From assembly GCF_028453695.1 (NCBI RefSeq), contig NC_135773.1, positions 23,919,782-23,983,781 of the forward strand: a stretch of 64,000 nt of DNA, read 5' to 3'. This DNA is from Augochlora pura. Lineage: Eukaryota > Arthropoda > Insecta > Hymenoptera > Halictidae. The position numbers and the translations under genes are program-made. Under the pieces are notes generated by a model. It was not told where the DNA came from, made no database searches, and saw only the letters and a list, made by a program, of their open reading frames with translations. Of the stretch, positions 45,802-56,000 are shown piece by piece. How positions within the stretch are numbered: position 1 is the first letter of the stretch; each line of letters begins with the position of its first letter.

Positions 45802-46957
45802 AAGTACGTTGACCTGGGAAACAGAAGGGAAAACGATGCCGATGATGATGGAATTTTTCTTTTGTTCCTATCACTGAGCGTTTCGTTACGATTTTCGTAA
45901 AGTAAAAGACGAGTAGCTGTAACTCCCTTTTCCATATTTTGCAGAATATATTTATCTATGAAGAATGTTAGCACATATAGTCTAGATAAAAAGGAACGCA
46001 CTTCGATTTATAATACTAATGCAACTATTAAGCCCATAAAAAGATAGGAAAGAGATCGTTTTTACTTCTTGTAAAATTCTTCATTGAAAATAAAAATTTC
46101 TACCGTGTTCCAAGAAACATTTCTCTTTGTCCCGGCATCACTTTCAATCGTGCCAACCTAAACGAGCCCGCGATGTTCGCAAAAACCGTCAAGAAAATTA
46201 GCTTCCCCATTTCCGCGGTGTACGCAATGCGCGGCCGCCACCATTTTCCTGTCGAGCGAATCGTTCCCTCGCAAGGAAATGAAACGTTCCATTAAATTAG
46301 CTCTTTCGCGGCCAACTAAAACGTATAAACTGAGTTTCAGCCTTCGGCGTTGGAAACATTTCACGTGAATTTTCACCGAAGCGTTCGGGGTAACGTTGCG
46401 GAATTATCGCGGTAGGGTGGCACACGGCATCGTTGAAGAAAATCTCGAAACGATTGTCTCGTTGCTGAAACGACGGACAAAGGACAGCCGCGGGTATATC
46501 TTCGCGTTGGAACAGCGTATATTATGGAGACAAACCATGCTCGTATGGAGCTCAAAATATTTTTTAATTCAGTCTTGTTCCTCGTTCCCTGATACAGTGC
46601 TCGAAATTACCATAAAATGGTGAAATTGTATAATTATTCAAAATTTAATTATTCAAATTTAAAATTAATAATGGAAATTATAGGCACGATTACTTTCATC
46701 GTATTTATTTATAAAACTGTGTTTTACCAAACAGCACGAGCGAAATTTCTCTAAAGCCGCACTTTTGAGCCGTCTTTTATGTTATAAACCGCGGCGAACT
46801 TTTCGGGAAAAGATACCAGTGCGCGCAGCGGTCCCGAAAACGTAAGCGGCCCGACGATTTCGCCTGGCATCGTGCGCGCACGGAATAACTGTGTTCGCGT
46901 GTGTTCGATGCGCCTCCGTCAATTGGTTTTAAATCTCACGACGTGGTTTGCCCTTCA
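45802..46957. other. Mixed stretch without a recognised gene
   Basis: AT-rich with moderate-GC patches. Frames of 60-75 codons at 45789-46623 have no motif. A good plus-strand acceptor (GTTTGCCCTTCAG) ends at 46958, at the start of the repeat described next. Confidence 0.4.
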
Positions 46958-47039
46958 GGCTGGTCCGGCAGGGGTCATGGTTAAGGTCTGGCCGAGAGAG
47001 CTGCGCCGTCAGACCATTTTGGACGGCCGTGTAGGTCAC
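46958..47039 (+). repeat. Diverged repeat, copy 1
   Basis: About 82 bases ending GACCATTTTGGACGGCC then GTGTAGGTCAC. They match 47803-47882 across their length with scattered changes (shared GGTTAAGGTCT, TCAGAYYATTTTGGACGG and TAGGTCAC). This copy lies within a 103-codon frame (46872-47183, +) that reads QTILDGRVGHY here. Whether it is a duplicated exon or a transposon fragment cannot be decided. Confidence 0.55.
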
Positions 47040-47398
47040 TACATTTTAAATGGGCCAATCACGTGGCCCGAGACCGCATTTAATTCTATGCACCGAGGCA
47101 TCCTTGAAACCCTCTTAATCGTCGCTTTTGCGTTCCAATCGGGCTTTCGGCGCTGTTCCGCGCCGTCACAAGACGGCCTTTAGTGCTCGCAGGTCCCATT
47201 CAAAACTCCACCCTCCTGTACATTTCCAAAAAGAGATTCTCCGCCGGCCGACCGCAAAGTTGCGGCGCGGCGAACACGGCGACGAGCCGGTGCATCGGTA
47301 CGCGACGACGGTGCAGCAGTACCGTGCTAGGGATAAGGAGACAACGTCGCTCTATCTTGTAATCCATTTGCTGTTGACGACGGAACCACTAAACTGTT

Positions 47399-47427
47399 CA
47401 GAAAGTTCGTGGGATGATTTCTAATGC
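47399..47427 (-). mobile_element. Solitary mariner-like terminus, reversed
   Basis: CAGAAAGTTCGTGGGATGAT then TTCTAAT. Reversed, it begins TTAGAAATCATCCCACGAAC, resembling the 11131 end (CCCACGAGTTTC). Degenerate, no partner. Confidence 0.25.
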
Positions 47428-47496
47428 TGTTATCCTAGCGACGCTTCGACAGTCTGGTTCGGCTTTATATGAAGCTCGTCACCTACGGCGATAAAA

Positions 47497-47556
47497 CACA
47501 ATTTTATAATGTACAAAGTGCTCCAGATTAAAGTGGCTCCGACTGCAAAGGATTAA
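47497..47556 (+). mobile_element. Group B element, right-end fragment
   Basis: CAATTTTATAATGTACAAAG, then TGGCTCCGACTGCAAAGG and ATTAA. This matches the right end of the 19902 and 30515 copies with one base changed before the TTAA. The left half is missing or unrecognisable. Confidence 0.6.
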
Positions 47557-47802
47557 CTTAGATCGTTGAAGAACTATTTTTGTTGTACGATGTAAAATTT
47601 CCATTTCCTCGCGACGTTTACACGTGTCGTCTGCATCCGAGAGATTAATTATGCCCGAAAGCGAGCAAAAGACACGGCGATTGGTCGCGGCAAAGCAACC
47701 GGTTCCGCAGCTCTAGAACTCCTCTAGTTCATCGTGGGGTAGCAAAGCCGACGATTCCTCGGAAAGCGCGTAATCGCGACGCGATTAGGTCGATTCTTCG
47801 AG

Positions 47803-47882
47803 CAGCTCCAGCAAGGGGTCGCGGCGGTTAAGGTCTTCTTGCCTGCAGTGTCAGATTATTTTGGACGGGCATAGTAGGTCAC
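47803..47882 (+). repeat. Diverged repeat, copy 2
   Basis: About 80 bases matching 46958-47039, including GGTTAAGGTCTTCTTGCC and ATTATTTTGGACGGGC. The equivalent frame is interrupted by indels, so this copy is not obviously coding. The sequence beyond both edges does not match. Confidence 0.5.
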
Positions 47883-49469
47883 ACAGCGCGAGCAGCCGAA
47901 GAAGCGAGCGCGACACAGGCTCGCGAGCACGTCTGGCTTGGCCCTGGCATGCTAGCGGGCCAGATTGAAACACAATCGATTTAATGAAACGAATCATCCG
48001 CCCAGGACGAGGGCCAAGGGCGAATCTCTTATCCAGTCTGATTCACCTGTTTGCTCTGACCTCTCTCTCCTTGCCATCGTTGCGTCCAGTGGCCTAACCC
48101 ACCGACCGCGACCGGCCGGCACTGACCCGTCAACGGCGAAGAAAGTTCAGAGACGAAAGAAAGCCAATCATCGGTGATTGATATAAACGATTTAATGGTT
48201 TGGCCTCGCCACCGGCGCGCGTATTGCAGCCTGCAGTCCCAGGGCCGTGATCGAATCCAATCGGATCGGTAAATAACGCTTCTTTTAATTAATCGTTCGA
48301 CGCCGGGGCTGACCGATCGGTTAATTACCTTTATCGACACCTCTATCAACCACGGAAATCTGTGTCAACCCGCGAGTAAAATTGAAACTGCTTGAGAACA
48401 CCTCGCGAGAGATTGTTACGGTGATTTCTAGCTTTAGGGTGGTCGACTAAAAGACAATGAACATCAACGAAGAAGAAAGCTTCGTTCGTTGCCTCTATAA
48501 TTATATGCTCCCATTATGCTCCCATTTTGTCGTAGCAGATTGAACGCGATGCAACGGTGGACGCAAAATTCACGCTGTGAAATTCAGCAGCATTGAACCC
48601 TATCGCCCGATGAATAGAAGACAAACAATTTTCCGCCTTTTAGTCAAAGATATCCGATTCTTTTGTAACATTCATAACCGCTTGCCACGGACGAGGACCA
48701 AAATGAAAAGCGACCCAATATCGGTCACGATATGGATCGTTGCCATACGCTATCTCGTCCGTGTCATCGATCGCGACCAAGGCGAACGAAAACCGTATGC
48801 GATCCGCGCGAGAGGGGCGATTCCGTAAACGCGGCTAGCCGATCCCATTCCGATCTTCGACGCAAATTCAGCGTTGCGAAATCGCCTCGGACAGAAGCGA
48901 CGGCGGCTTCGCTAATAATTCACGAATTCGTAATCGTCTCGGGGAAAGATCGCTGTCACGATCTCGCAAATAATTCATGAATCGGTGGAACATACATTAT
49001 CCTGTCGAATGGAAATCGAGTCCGAGGATCGAGGAGACGGATCGGCGCGCAACGCGATAAGTAACGCGTGTTTAAACTGAATCTCTGAATGACTTTCGAA
49101 CGCAGTCCGCGCGCCGCTCGACCTCTTACATTCTTTCGAATTTTTCCGATTCGCTTTTGCTCGATCATTTCAGGAACTGTATCGTTGAAACATCGAGCAC
49201 GATGCTCGTCTTTTAAGCGTCCTATTTAGGATCGCCGGGCAGCTTATATTAATATAGAAATTCGTGTTGTGTTGTCATTAGGCTACGGATTTTGTACGCG
49301 ATGAAGATGAGAGAAAGACTTACTGACATTATTAAAAGAAGAAAGAGAGTTTCAACTGGCTTCTGTTCGATATTCAAATATTTTTAGTTATATATTTTTA
49401 GTCCAGTTATCATTTTTATCACAGCAAGAATATAGAATATAAAATATAGAATATAGAATATAAAATATA
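47883..49469. other. Mixed stretch without a recognised gene
   Basis: Moderate GC. A 106-codon minus frame (48029-48349) and plus frames of 70-83 codons have no motif. The stretch ends in an AT-rich ATAGAATATAAA-type tandem run (49425-49469) that runs into the second gap, so an unresolved repeat is the probable cause of that gap. Confidence 0.45.
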
Positions 49470-49569
49470 NNNNNNNNNNNNNNNNNNNNNNNNNNNNNNN
49501 NNNNNNNNNNNNNNNNNNNNNNNNNNNNNNNNNNNNNNNNNNNNNNNNNNNNNNNNNNNNNNNNNNNNN
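49470..49569. other. Assembly gap (100 N)
   Basis: Exactly 100 N, entered from an ATAGAATATAAA-type repeat. Confidence 0.99.
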
Positions 49570-50637
49570 CGTAAACCCCTTCTTCCGCGGCAACTGCTAT
49601 ACGTTTCGGCGATCCGTTGATCAGAGGAACAACAACCTGCCGCATCACGTCACGCCGCTGATGTCCTTTCGAAATTCTAATTTCGCGGCTGGCGTCTCCG
49701 CGCTTTTTTGCGGATTCTTTTTTTTCTTTTTTTATCGGGAATAATGAGGAGCCGACCCACTTCTCGAAGAGCGGAGAAACCGCCGCCGCGGTCGATCCGC
49801 GTGATTCAACAGGATACGCACGCCCATCGCGGGCAGGACAAGGGAACGGACGCCGGGGAAAAATCCTCGACGATGGAAGATTGCTACATTGTAATATTTC
49901 TCAACCCGCGGCGATCCTATCAGCGGTCTGCCGCGCGCGTTACCATGCAAATTTCATTCGCGAACGATCAAAGTTGCATCGACACGGTCCCGGCAACTCT
50001 GCCTACCCCGTTCCCGATCACCTATGTAACAAGCTAAGATAAAGGTTTTCCTACGGCCGGCTATTATGATAGCCGGTAACGTCGATAGATCTCAAGGCGA
50101 TGTTCCCCGTCGTCTATCCATCATTCTTGCCGCGTTATTAAAAGCTACAAATTGACATTCGTAGATCGAACGATAACGTCGATGTATCACCGATTATTTT
50201 ATTCATAATTTCTTGAATTCACCCCTCTGCGAACGTATTACTTTTACTTTTACTATCAGAATAAAATCACATAACTTTATTGTTCTGAAATGTTTAATAC
50301 AAGCAATCAAAAATATTTATGAACTCTCTAACTAAATCACAGAAATTGCAGCTTCTTTATACAAATTAATCTTTATACAAATTAATCTTTATATAAATTA
50401 ATAGATGTTTTTATACTGTAAAGAGGAAATAAAAAGGTAAGTGTTCGTCGTGAACATTTACATAATTTCGAGCGCCGTCGACGGAGAGCCGGGCCTTCGA
50501 GCGAATACTGGCTTTATCCGGGCGACGAAAGATTTCTTTCTTTGTCCGACGTGGTAAGGTGGGAACGAGTTATCCTTATTTTTCGCGGGCGATCGATATC
50601 CCATCTTCGGGTTCGCTTGGTTACCATGTGACGGGGG
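49570..50637. other. Mixed stretch without a recognised gene
   Basis: A GC-moderate part with a 109-codon plus frame (49708-50037) and an overlapping minus frame, then AT-rich. A repeated AAATTAATCTTTATA motif lies at 50360-50405. AAAAAG|GTAAGT at about 50436 is a textbook donor, but it follows AT-rich DNA without an open frame. Ends in G-rich sequence at the third gap. Confidence 0.4.
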
Positions 50638-50737
50638 NNNNNNNNNNNNNNNNNNNNNNNNNNNNNNNNNNNNNNNNNNNNNNNNNNNNNNNNNNNNNNN
50701 NNNNNNNNNNNNNNNNNNNNNNNNNNNNNNNNNNNNN
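50638..50737. other. Assembly gap (100 N)
   Basis: Exactly 100 N flanked by G-rich sequence. Frames drawn through it are meaningless. Confidence 0.99.
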
Positions 50738-52808
50738 GGCGACGGAGGCCGCGTTGGCGACGAGAGAAAGGAAGCGTGATCGGCGTGGAAATTGCTTTAG
50801 GTGGAAAGCAGCCGGCGAAGAGAGTGCTTCGAAGAGTTTTGCGAGGAACACCTTGACCAGGGAAAGTGGATGAAAGTATTACAAGTTGGAAAAATCTTTC
50901 GACGCTCGCGTAGAATCTAGCGGCCGGGGATTTATGGTGCTCGGCGCGTCCCTATAAATTCTACCGAACGACGATACACAAATTTCGACGATCGAAATAA
51001 GTATGTCCAATTAGAAAATGCGCGTTCCGTTTAAGAGAATATATATGTCTCTTCAGAATTTCTAAAAACAGAATTTGAAAAAATTCTGAAAAAATTCGAA
51101 AAAGGTGTTTCGTTGTGTAACAATTATTTTTACGGGACTTTCGAATTTCTATAATATAGGTTACTGGGTTACATGTGATAGTAATTATTGCGATACAATC
51201 AATTTTACGGGATCAACTCTCGGTTCCAAAAGAAAATTTTGATACAATAAATGTTACGGGATCAACTCCTGGTTTCCAAAAACTAACGTTGCCGAGGGTC
51301 CTTTTTACATCCGATAGCGCAATTTCGGCTGCGTCCATTGTAGGAACAGCGTTTTGCGAACGGTAACGAGAACGAAAACGCTCTCGGTGCCGGCCACAGT
51401 CCCTCGTGGTTCTCTCGGCTCGTGCATCGCGTGTGGGAAGACGACAATGCACCGGTGTCCTCGCGCCCGATACGCCTTACGTGGTTGCACTCTCTGTCGC
51501 AGCGGCGCTTGTTGTAACTCGCGCGCGTCTCTCTTAACGATTCTATCGGTGCTACCGGTGCGATTGATATTCCAGCGCCGCTCTACCGCGTACGCTCCTG
51601 ACAGATGCTCGCCACCTTCTCTCTCTCTCTCTCCCTCTCTGCCCCCAACCCCTTTCGTCACCGATTTTCTCGACGAATTTCATTTGAAATGAAAATAGGA
51701 AAGAATTGATTTCGAACCGTTACTTTCGATGCCGAAAACAATTTACTTATATCTTAGTAAATTAAATATATCTTAGTAAATTAATGATAGCTCACTAAAT
51801 TGATTATATAAATTATAGCAACACCAAATAATTAATCATGTCGGTATTTTCTGATTTTCAATATTATCGAAGAAATAATCCTCGAAATGATACGCGACTA
51901 AGAGATTTTGTGAATGAAGATACAGATAAGATATAACAATGGTAAGGAGATCGATGAAACATGCATCGAGAATGTGCGAAAGATTAAACGGAATTCAGGA
52001 AAAAGATATTCTACTCAAACCGGAAGATATATAAAATAGATTGAGTATTATTTCTTTTTCTTGGCAAGAAATTAGTATATGTTTAATTGCATTGAGAGAC
52101 CGCCCCTTGAATATCACGATTTAAGTATAAATATATTTAACAGCGAGAAATAAGAAATCTCGAAGGGAATGGATAAAATAGTACGCACAAGCTATTCGTC
52201 GAAGAAAGGATGCTTGCCATTATAAGAGAAGGGGTCCACCGAAAGCAATTTGAATGATTCGTGACGTGTTTGCATAGTGTTTCACGAAAACACGGCAGGC
52301 GTTAACGTACTCTCCCACGGTCCACGGTAGTGTTTCGGTGATCCTCTCTCTCTCGGTAACGGAACCTGTGGGTCAACGTTCACATTCAACCGATTTCTCT
52401 CTCCCGAAAGAAGACACATTTTTAGTGGTCCGGATGGCGCGTTAGTGGCACAATGGTTCGTCGCGAGATTACGGGGATGTGTGAATGGAAATGTTAGCCG
52501 CGGGCAACGCTCGGCCGGCAGGCCTATCCCGGCCGAAGACACATTCCTCAGGTTTGACGATGGGCTCTAATAGAAAAACTTTGGGTATCTGCCAGGAGGA
52601 GCGTGAAATCGAGGAGTACTTACGGTAACACCCGAGACAGCGAGAGAATTGTTTCCCCTCGACGGTTCCAGCATTTTCAATTCAATTTCTCGGTTCAATT
52701 TTACTGATTCTCAAATTCATCCCTTTATTGATTATATTCTCGATCGTTTACTGATCATTTCTCAAATCAGATTTATCCATCTTTAAATGGTATTCATTTT
52801 GTTCGAAA
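50738..52808. other. Mixed stretch without a recognised gene
   Basis: AT-rich with a GC-moderate patch at 51300-51660, where 118-codon (-) and 112-codon (+) frames overlap around a (CT)n run. On the minus strand near 52622-52690 a short open frame (MLEPSRGNNSLAV) runs into ACC|GTAAGTAC, a fair donor, but no acceptor is clear. Includes the duplicated unit at 51191. Confidence 0.4.
51191..51284. repeat. About 48-bp unit, two tandem copies
   Basis: GATACAATCAATTTTACGGG and GATACAATAAATGTTACGGG each continue ATCAACTC..GGTT.CCAAAA. One tandem duplication with several changes. Confidence 0.8.
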
Positions 52809-52906
52809 TGAAATTTATTTGTCCACAAATCAAATTCATTTTTCCACAAATAAAATTCATTTTTCCACAAAAATCAATTCCATTTTTCCACAAAAATCAA
52901 TGCCAA
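52809..52906. repeat. 21-25-bp minisatellite, about 4 copies
   Basis: Units of CATTTTTCCACAAATAAAAT type with varying length. Confidence 0.85.
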
Positions 52907-53471
52907 TTTCTACCAAACAGAGACACAGACAGACGGATCGAAAATCGCCGATGGAATGTAAGTAACTTAGTGTCGCAACGCGTTCCATTCTCGTTCGAAA
53001 CGACAACACACGCGGCACCGAGGACAGGTGAAAAATGAACAAGTTTTCTGCTCGTGTTTGTAAAAGAAACCGCGCGCACGCTCTCCAATTTCCGGTTTCG
53101 AGCATTATAATCGAGTGAGTTTGCAATTATGAATGCCAGAATTAAATACGACGCGTATCTCATAAAATACATCGGATCCATAAAATTTAAATAATCCGAT
53201 GTTTTGGAAGCAAATTATACCATAACGTTCTCGTTACCGAGTGGGGTTATAAAATGACATATTCGATTCTATTGCAACGACGTTGTTGAGATCATTATTT
53301 CCGATCGCTGAGCCTGGTTGACGAAATTAAAATATTGATACAGCAATATTCTGTTTGTTAACAAATAGGTTCTCCGTTGACGATATTGTATCCTTCTATT
53401 CGTATGCAACGATATTTTCTATTTTCTAACGATTGAATTATCTAATTTTTCCACGCTTGAGGACATCGACT

Positions 53472-53507
<36 letters not shown>

Positions 53508-54376
53508 AATATAGCCGTTCGCGATGGAATCACGGAGGTTTACAGGACATCGTTGCATGAAATGCCATGAAACGAGAGCGCAGGGAGCGTGCCGATTGAT
53601 TTTGCAAGCGGTCGACTGAAATCGCGGCAGAATCTTGTGCTTCTGTCGATTGGGCGACACAATAGACATTCTCGGGCAAGGTGTGCTTCGTTAATCAAGG
53701 TACACAGCCGAGTATGCGGGTAGACCGCTCATAGATCTCGCGTGCACAGGTGTAACGACAGGTGAACACACCTATACCCCGGCTCTGAATGCGAGCGGAT
53801 CGTTGCGTTAGTTGTGACGACAATAGAATCATTCCGAGAATTCAATAGTTAATTCTTTATCTTCGGAATACAATTTTGCCGAATTCTTTTGCACGCTTGC
53901 CACAGGGTGGACAATAAATGTCGCACCTTCGATGTTGGTCCAGCTAACATTGTTCGTCTAGATAGGATGCAAATATCTAAAACTGAAAGCCTAATTTACC
54001 AATGTTGCAAATTGATCACCTTTTGCTTATCATGCGCTCCGACAACTTCAGATAAGATGCTTCAAGATAAGATACTTGGATAATAGACGGAATAATTAAT
54101 ATAACTTATAAAAAGACAAAGCGGGTTGCATAATTCCGCTGAAACGGCTATCAAACCGTGGCGCACCGACGGATATCCTGATATTTATGGCCGGAGGTGT
54201 CCCGGCGCCGTAACATCGCCGTTGCAGCGCAAAGGGTTGATTTTTCCGAGGATCCTGTATCACCGTAGAGGCCTGCGTACCAACGAAAGCGAGTTTACCG
54301 TTCGCTTCGAAGCGTGTTTCGCGCGGCAGCGCCGTGATATAGGACTGATATCGATAGGCGACATTCGCGCCAACCG
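52907..54376. other. Mixed stretch without a recognised gene
   Basis: AAT|GTAAGT at about 52960 resembles a donor. A (CT)n run of about 16 units is at 53474-53506. Frames of 64-94 codons have no motif. At 54096-54653 a 175-codon plus frame and a 142-codon minus frame overlap, so neither is preferred. Confidence 0.4.
53474..53506. repeat. (CT)n microsatellite
   Basis: About 16 uninterrupted CT units. Confidence 0.95.
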
Positions 54377-54400
54377 ATTTGCATATGTGTATATGCAAAT
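54377..54400. promoter_or_regulatory. Inverted pair of POU octamer motifs
   Basis: ATTTGCATAT, a GTGT spacer, then ATATGCAAAT: two perfect inverted 10-base arms, each containing the octamer ATTTGCAT / ATGCAAAT known as the binding site of POU-domain (Oct-type) transcription factors. A regulatory role is inferred from the motif alone. No nearby gene is established. Confidence 0.4.
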
Positions 54401-56000
54401 TCGTAGTAATACCGTCAATAGCACGCGATGTACGCGTTCGCAACATCGGCAGGTAGAAACCCCCACGGTTCAGCCAGCGACGAGCACAGTAGGCCGGGAA
54501 CGTAAAAACCCGGACAAGATTCATATCACTGTTAATTACACGTTATTAATTACGAACGGAACGGCCCCGCGAGTTTTTGAGGTCGTCGAGTCGCTCTGGC
54601 ATCGTTCGCTCGATGGGAGTAGAGGGAGTAGGGGGGGGAGAGAAGTGCCGTGAAAGGGATTATTTTCGGCTCGCAGAAAGATCGCGACGACGCGACCGAA
54701 CAGTAACACGGATCTCCGGGAGAGATTAACGAGAGTCGCGAACAGCGACCGCAGTTCTCTCATCGTGCGCCGACGGGAGATCAATTACCGATCCCGCGAT
54801 CATCGCGCGTTCGCCGGTTCACTTTCTTCGCGAGCGGTCATCGCGGAACCAGTTCAACCTTGCGGTAGGCGCCCTCGTTTCGCTATCACGGCCGGCCGCG
54901 TGGAAACACGTGTCGTATACAATTAAAACAGCGCGCCTTCGCCGTCGAAAGTCGGCGCGGCTAACCGAACAATGCAACGGGACGAACCGCGCGAGATCTT
55001 TCTCCATTTTTCTTCGAGAAACATGAACGGAGAAGCGCGACAGCCCTTAATAAAATTGTCCAAATGTCTAGGATGAAAGATAAAACACCGAGATAAGAAT
55101 ATCGAAAGACGCGAGAATTTCATTCGTCGATTCAAGGAATTATTTATATATATTTTTCGGGTTGGTTTATTTAGTTCCTCCAGCATAGAAGAATCGCAGT
55201 CGTTCGGGCCAAGTTTTAACCTTTTCAGCGCCGAGCAATACATCGTCGTTTGCTACACTTGCCAAGAGTGTCGACGACGATAATTAATTATGAAGCTGCA
55301 CGAAACGGTAGCCTCCGGCGCATCGTAAACTCTTCTTTTCTCTGTTCGTTGTACCCCTCTGAATAATTCTACCGTGTACGCTGCATTGTCGAAATTGAAG
55401 CCAGTGATTTTACTCTAGGAACTTCGAGGGAAATCGAGCTTTTCGAGAACTTCAAAAGACGAACAGCTCGAAGAAGTTCCGAGTAACAAGGATTCGTGAA
55501 ACGTGTAAACCGTGGACTATCGTAGAAAATCTCAGAAGAGGCAACTGCACAGAATTTCGCTGGTCGTTAACGCGAGCAGGTGCGCGCGGAGGGTTGCCCG
55601 CGCGAGCTGGTCGCGACCGCGAGAGCAAATCGACACCATTGCCACACCGTATACGAAGATGGAGTGGCGCCAAATGTCGCGGATGCGATTCTCAGGGAGT
55701 CCCGGCTGAATGACAAGTAAATCAAGCATATAATTGGAATTCAATTCGCACAGTGGCACAGATACACGGCATTAGAATTCCGCTTGCAGGCCTGGTCGTT
55801 GCACGTTAGCTGTTTCGCTGCGCACGACACAGAAACGCGCGCGCGCGCGTGCGTGTGTGCGTGCGTGTGTGCACACGGTTGCTGTACACGCGCGTGCACC
55901 TGCATGTGCGTCAATTACAAGGGGGGCTGCTGCAGGCGATCCGTCTTCGGACGTTCCCCGATGCCAGAGGAAAGTGCCACGATACGAAGCGGCGTGGCGT
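54401..56000. other. Mixed stretch without a recognised gene
   Basis: GC-moderate at 54540-55010 and 55500-56000, with overlapping frames of 62-106 codons. A (CG/TG)n run lies at 55837-55876. At 56012, AAAACG|GTAAGAATG resembles a donor at the end of an 81-codon frame (55784-56029, +), whose body is mostly Cys/Arg from that run. Not convincing. Confidence 0.4.

Noticed and set aside
50420..50445. Textbook splice donor AAAAAG|GTAAGT
   Set aside because: Preceded by AT-rich DNA with stops in all frames and no acceptor. Donor-like 8-mers are expected a few times by chance.
54096..54653. 175-codon plus and 142-codon minus frames
   Set aside because: Mutually exclusive on the same DNA, no motif, length within the chance range for this composition.
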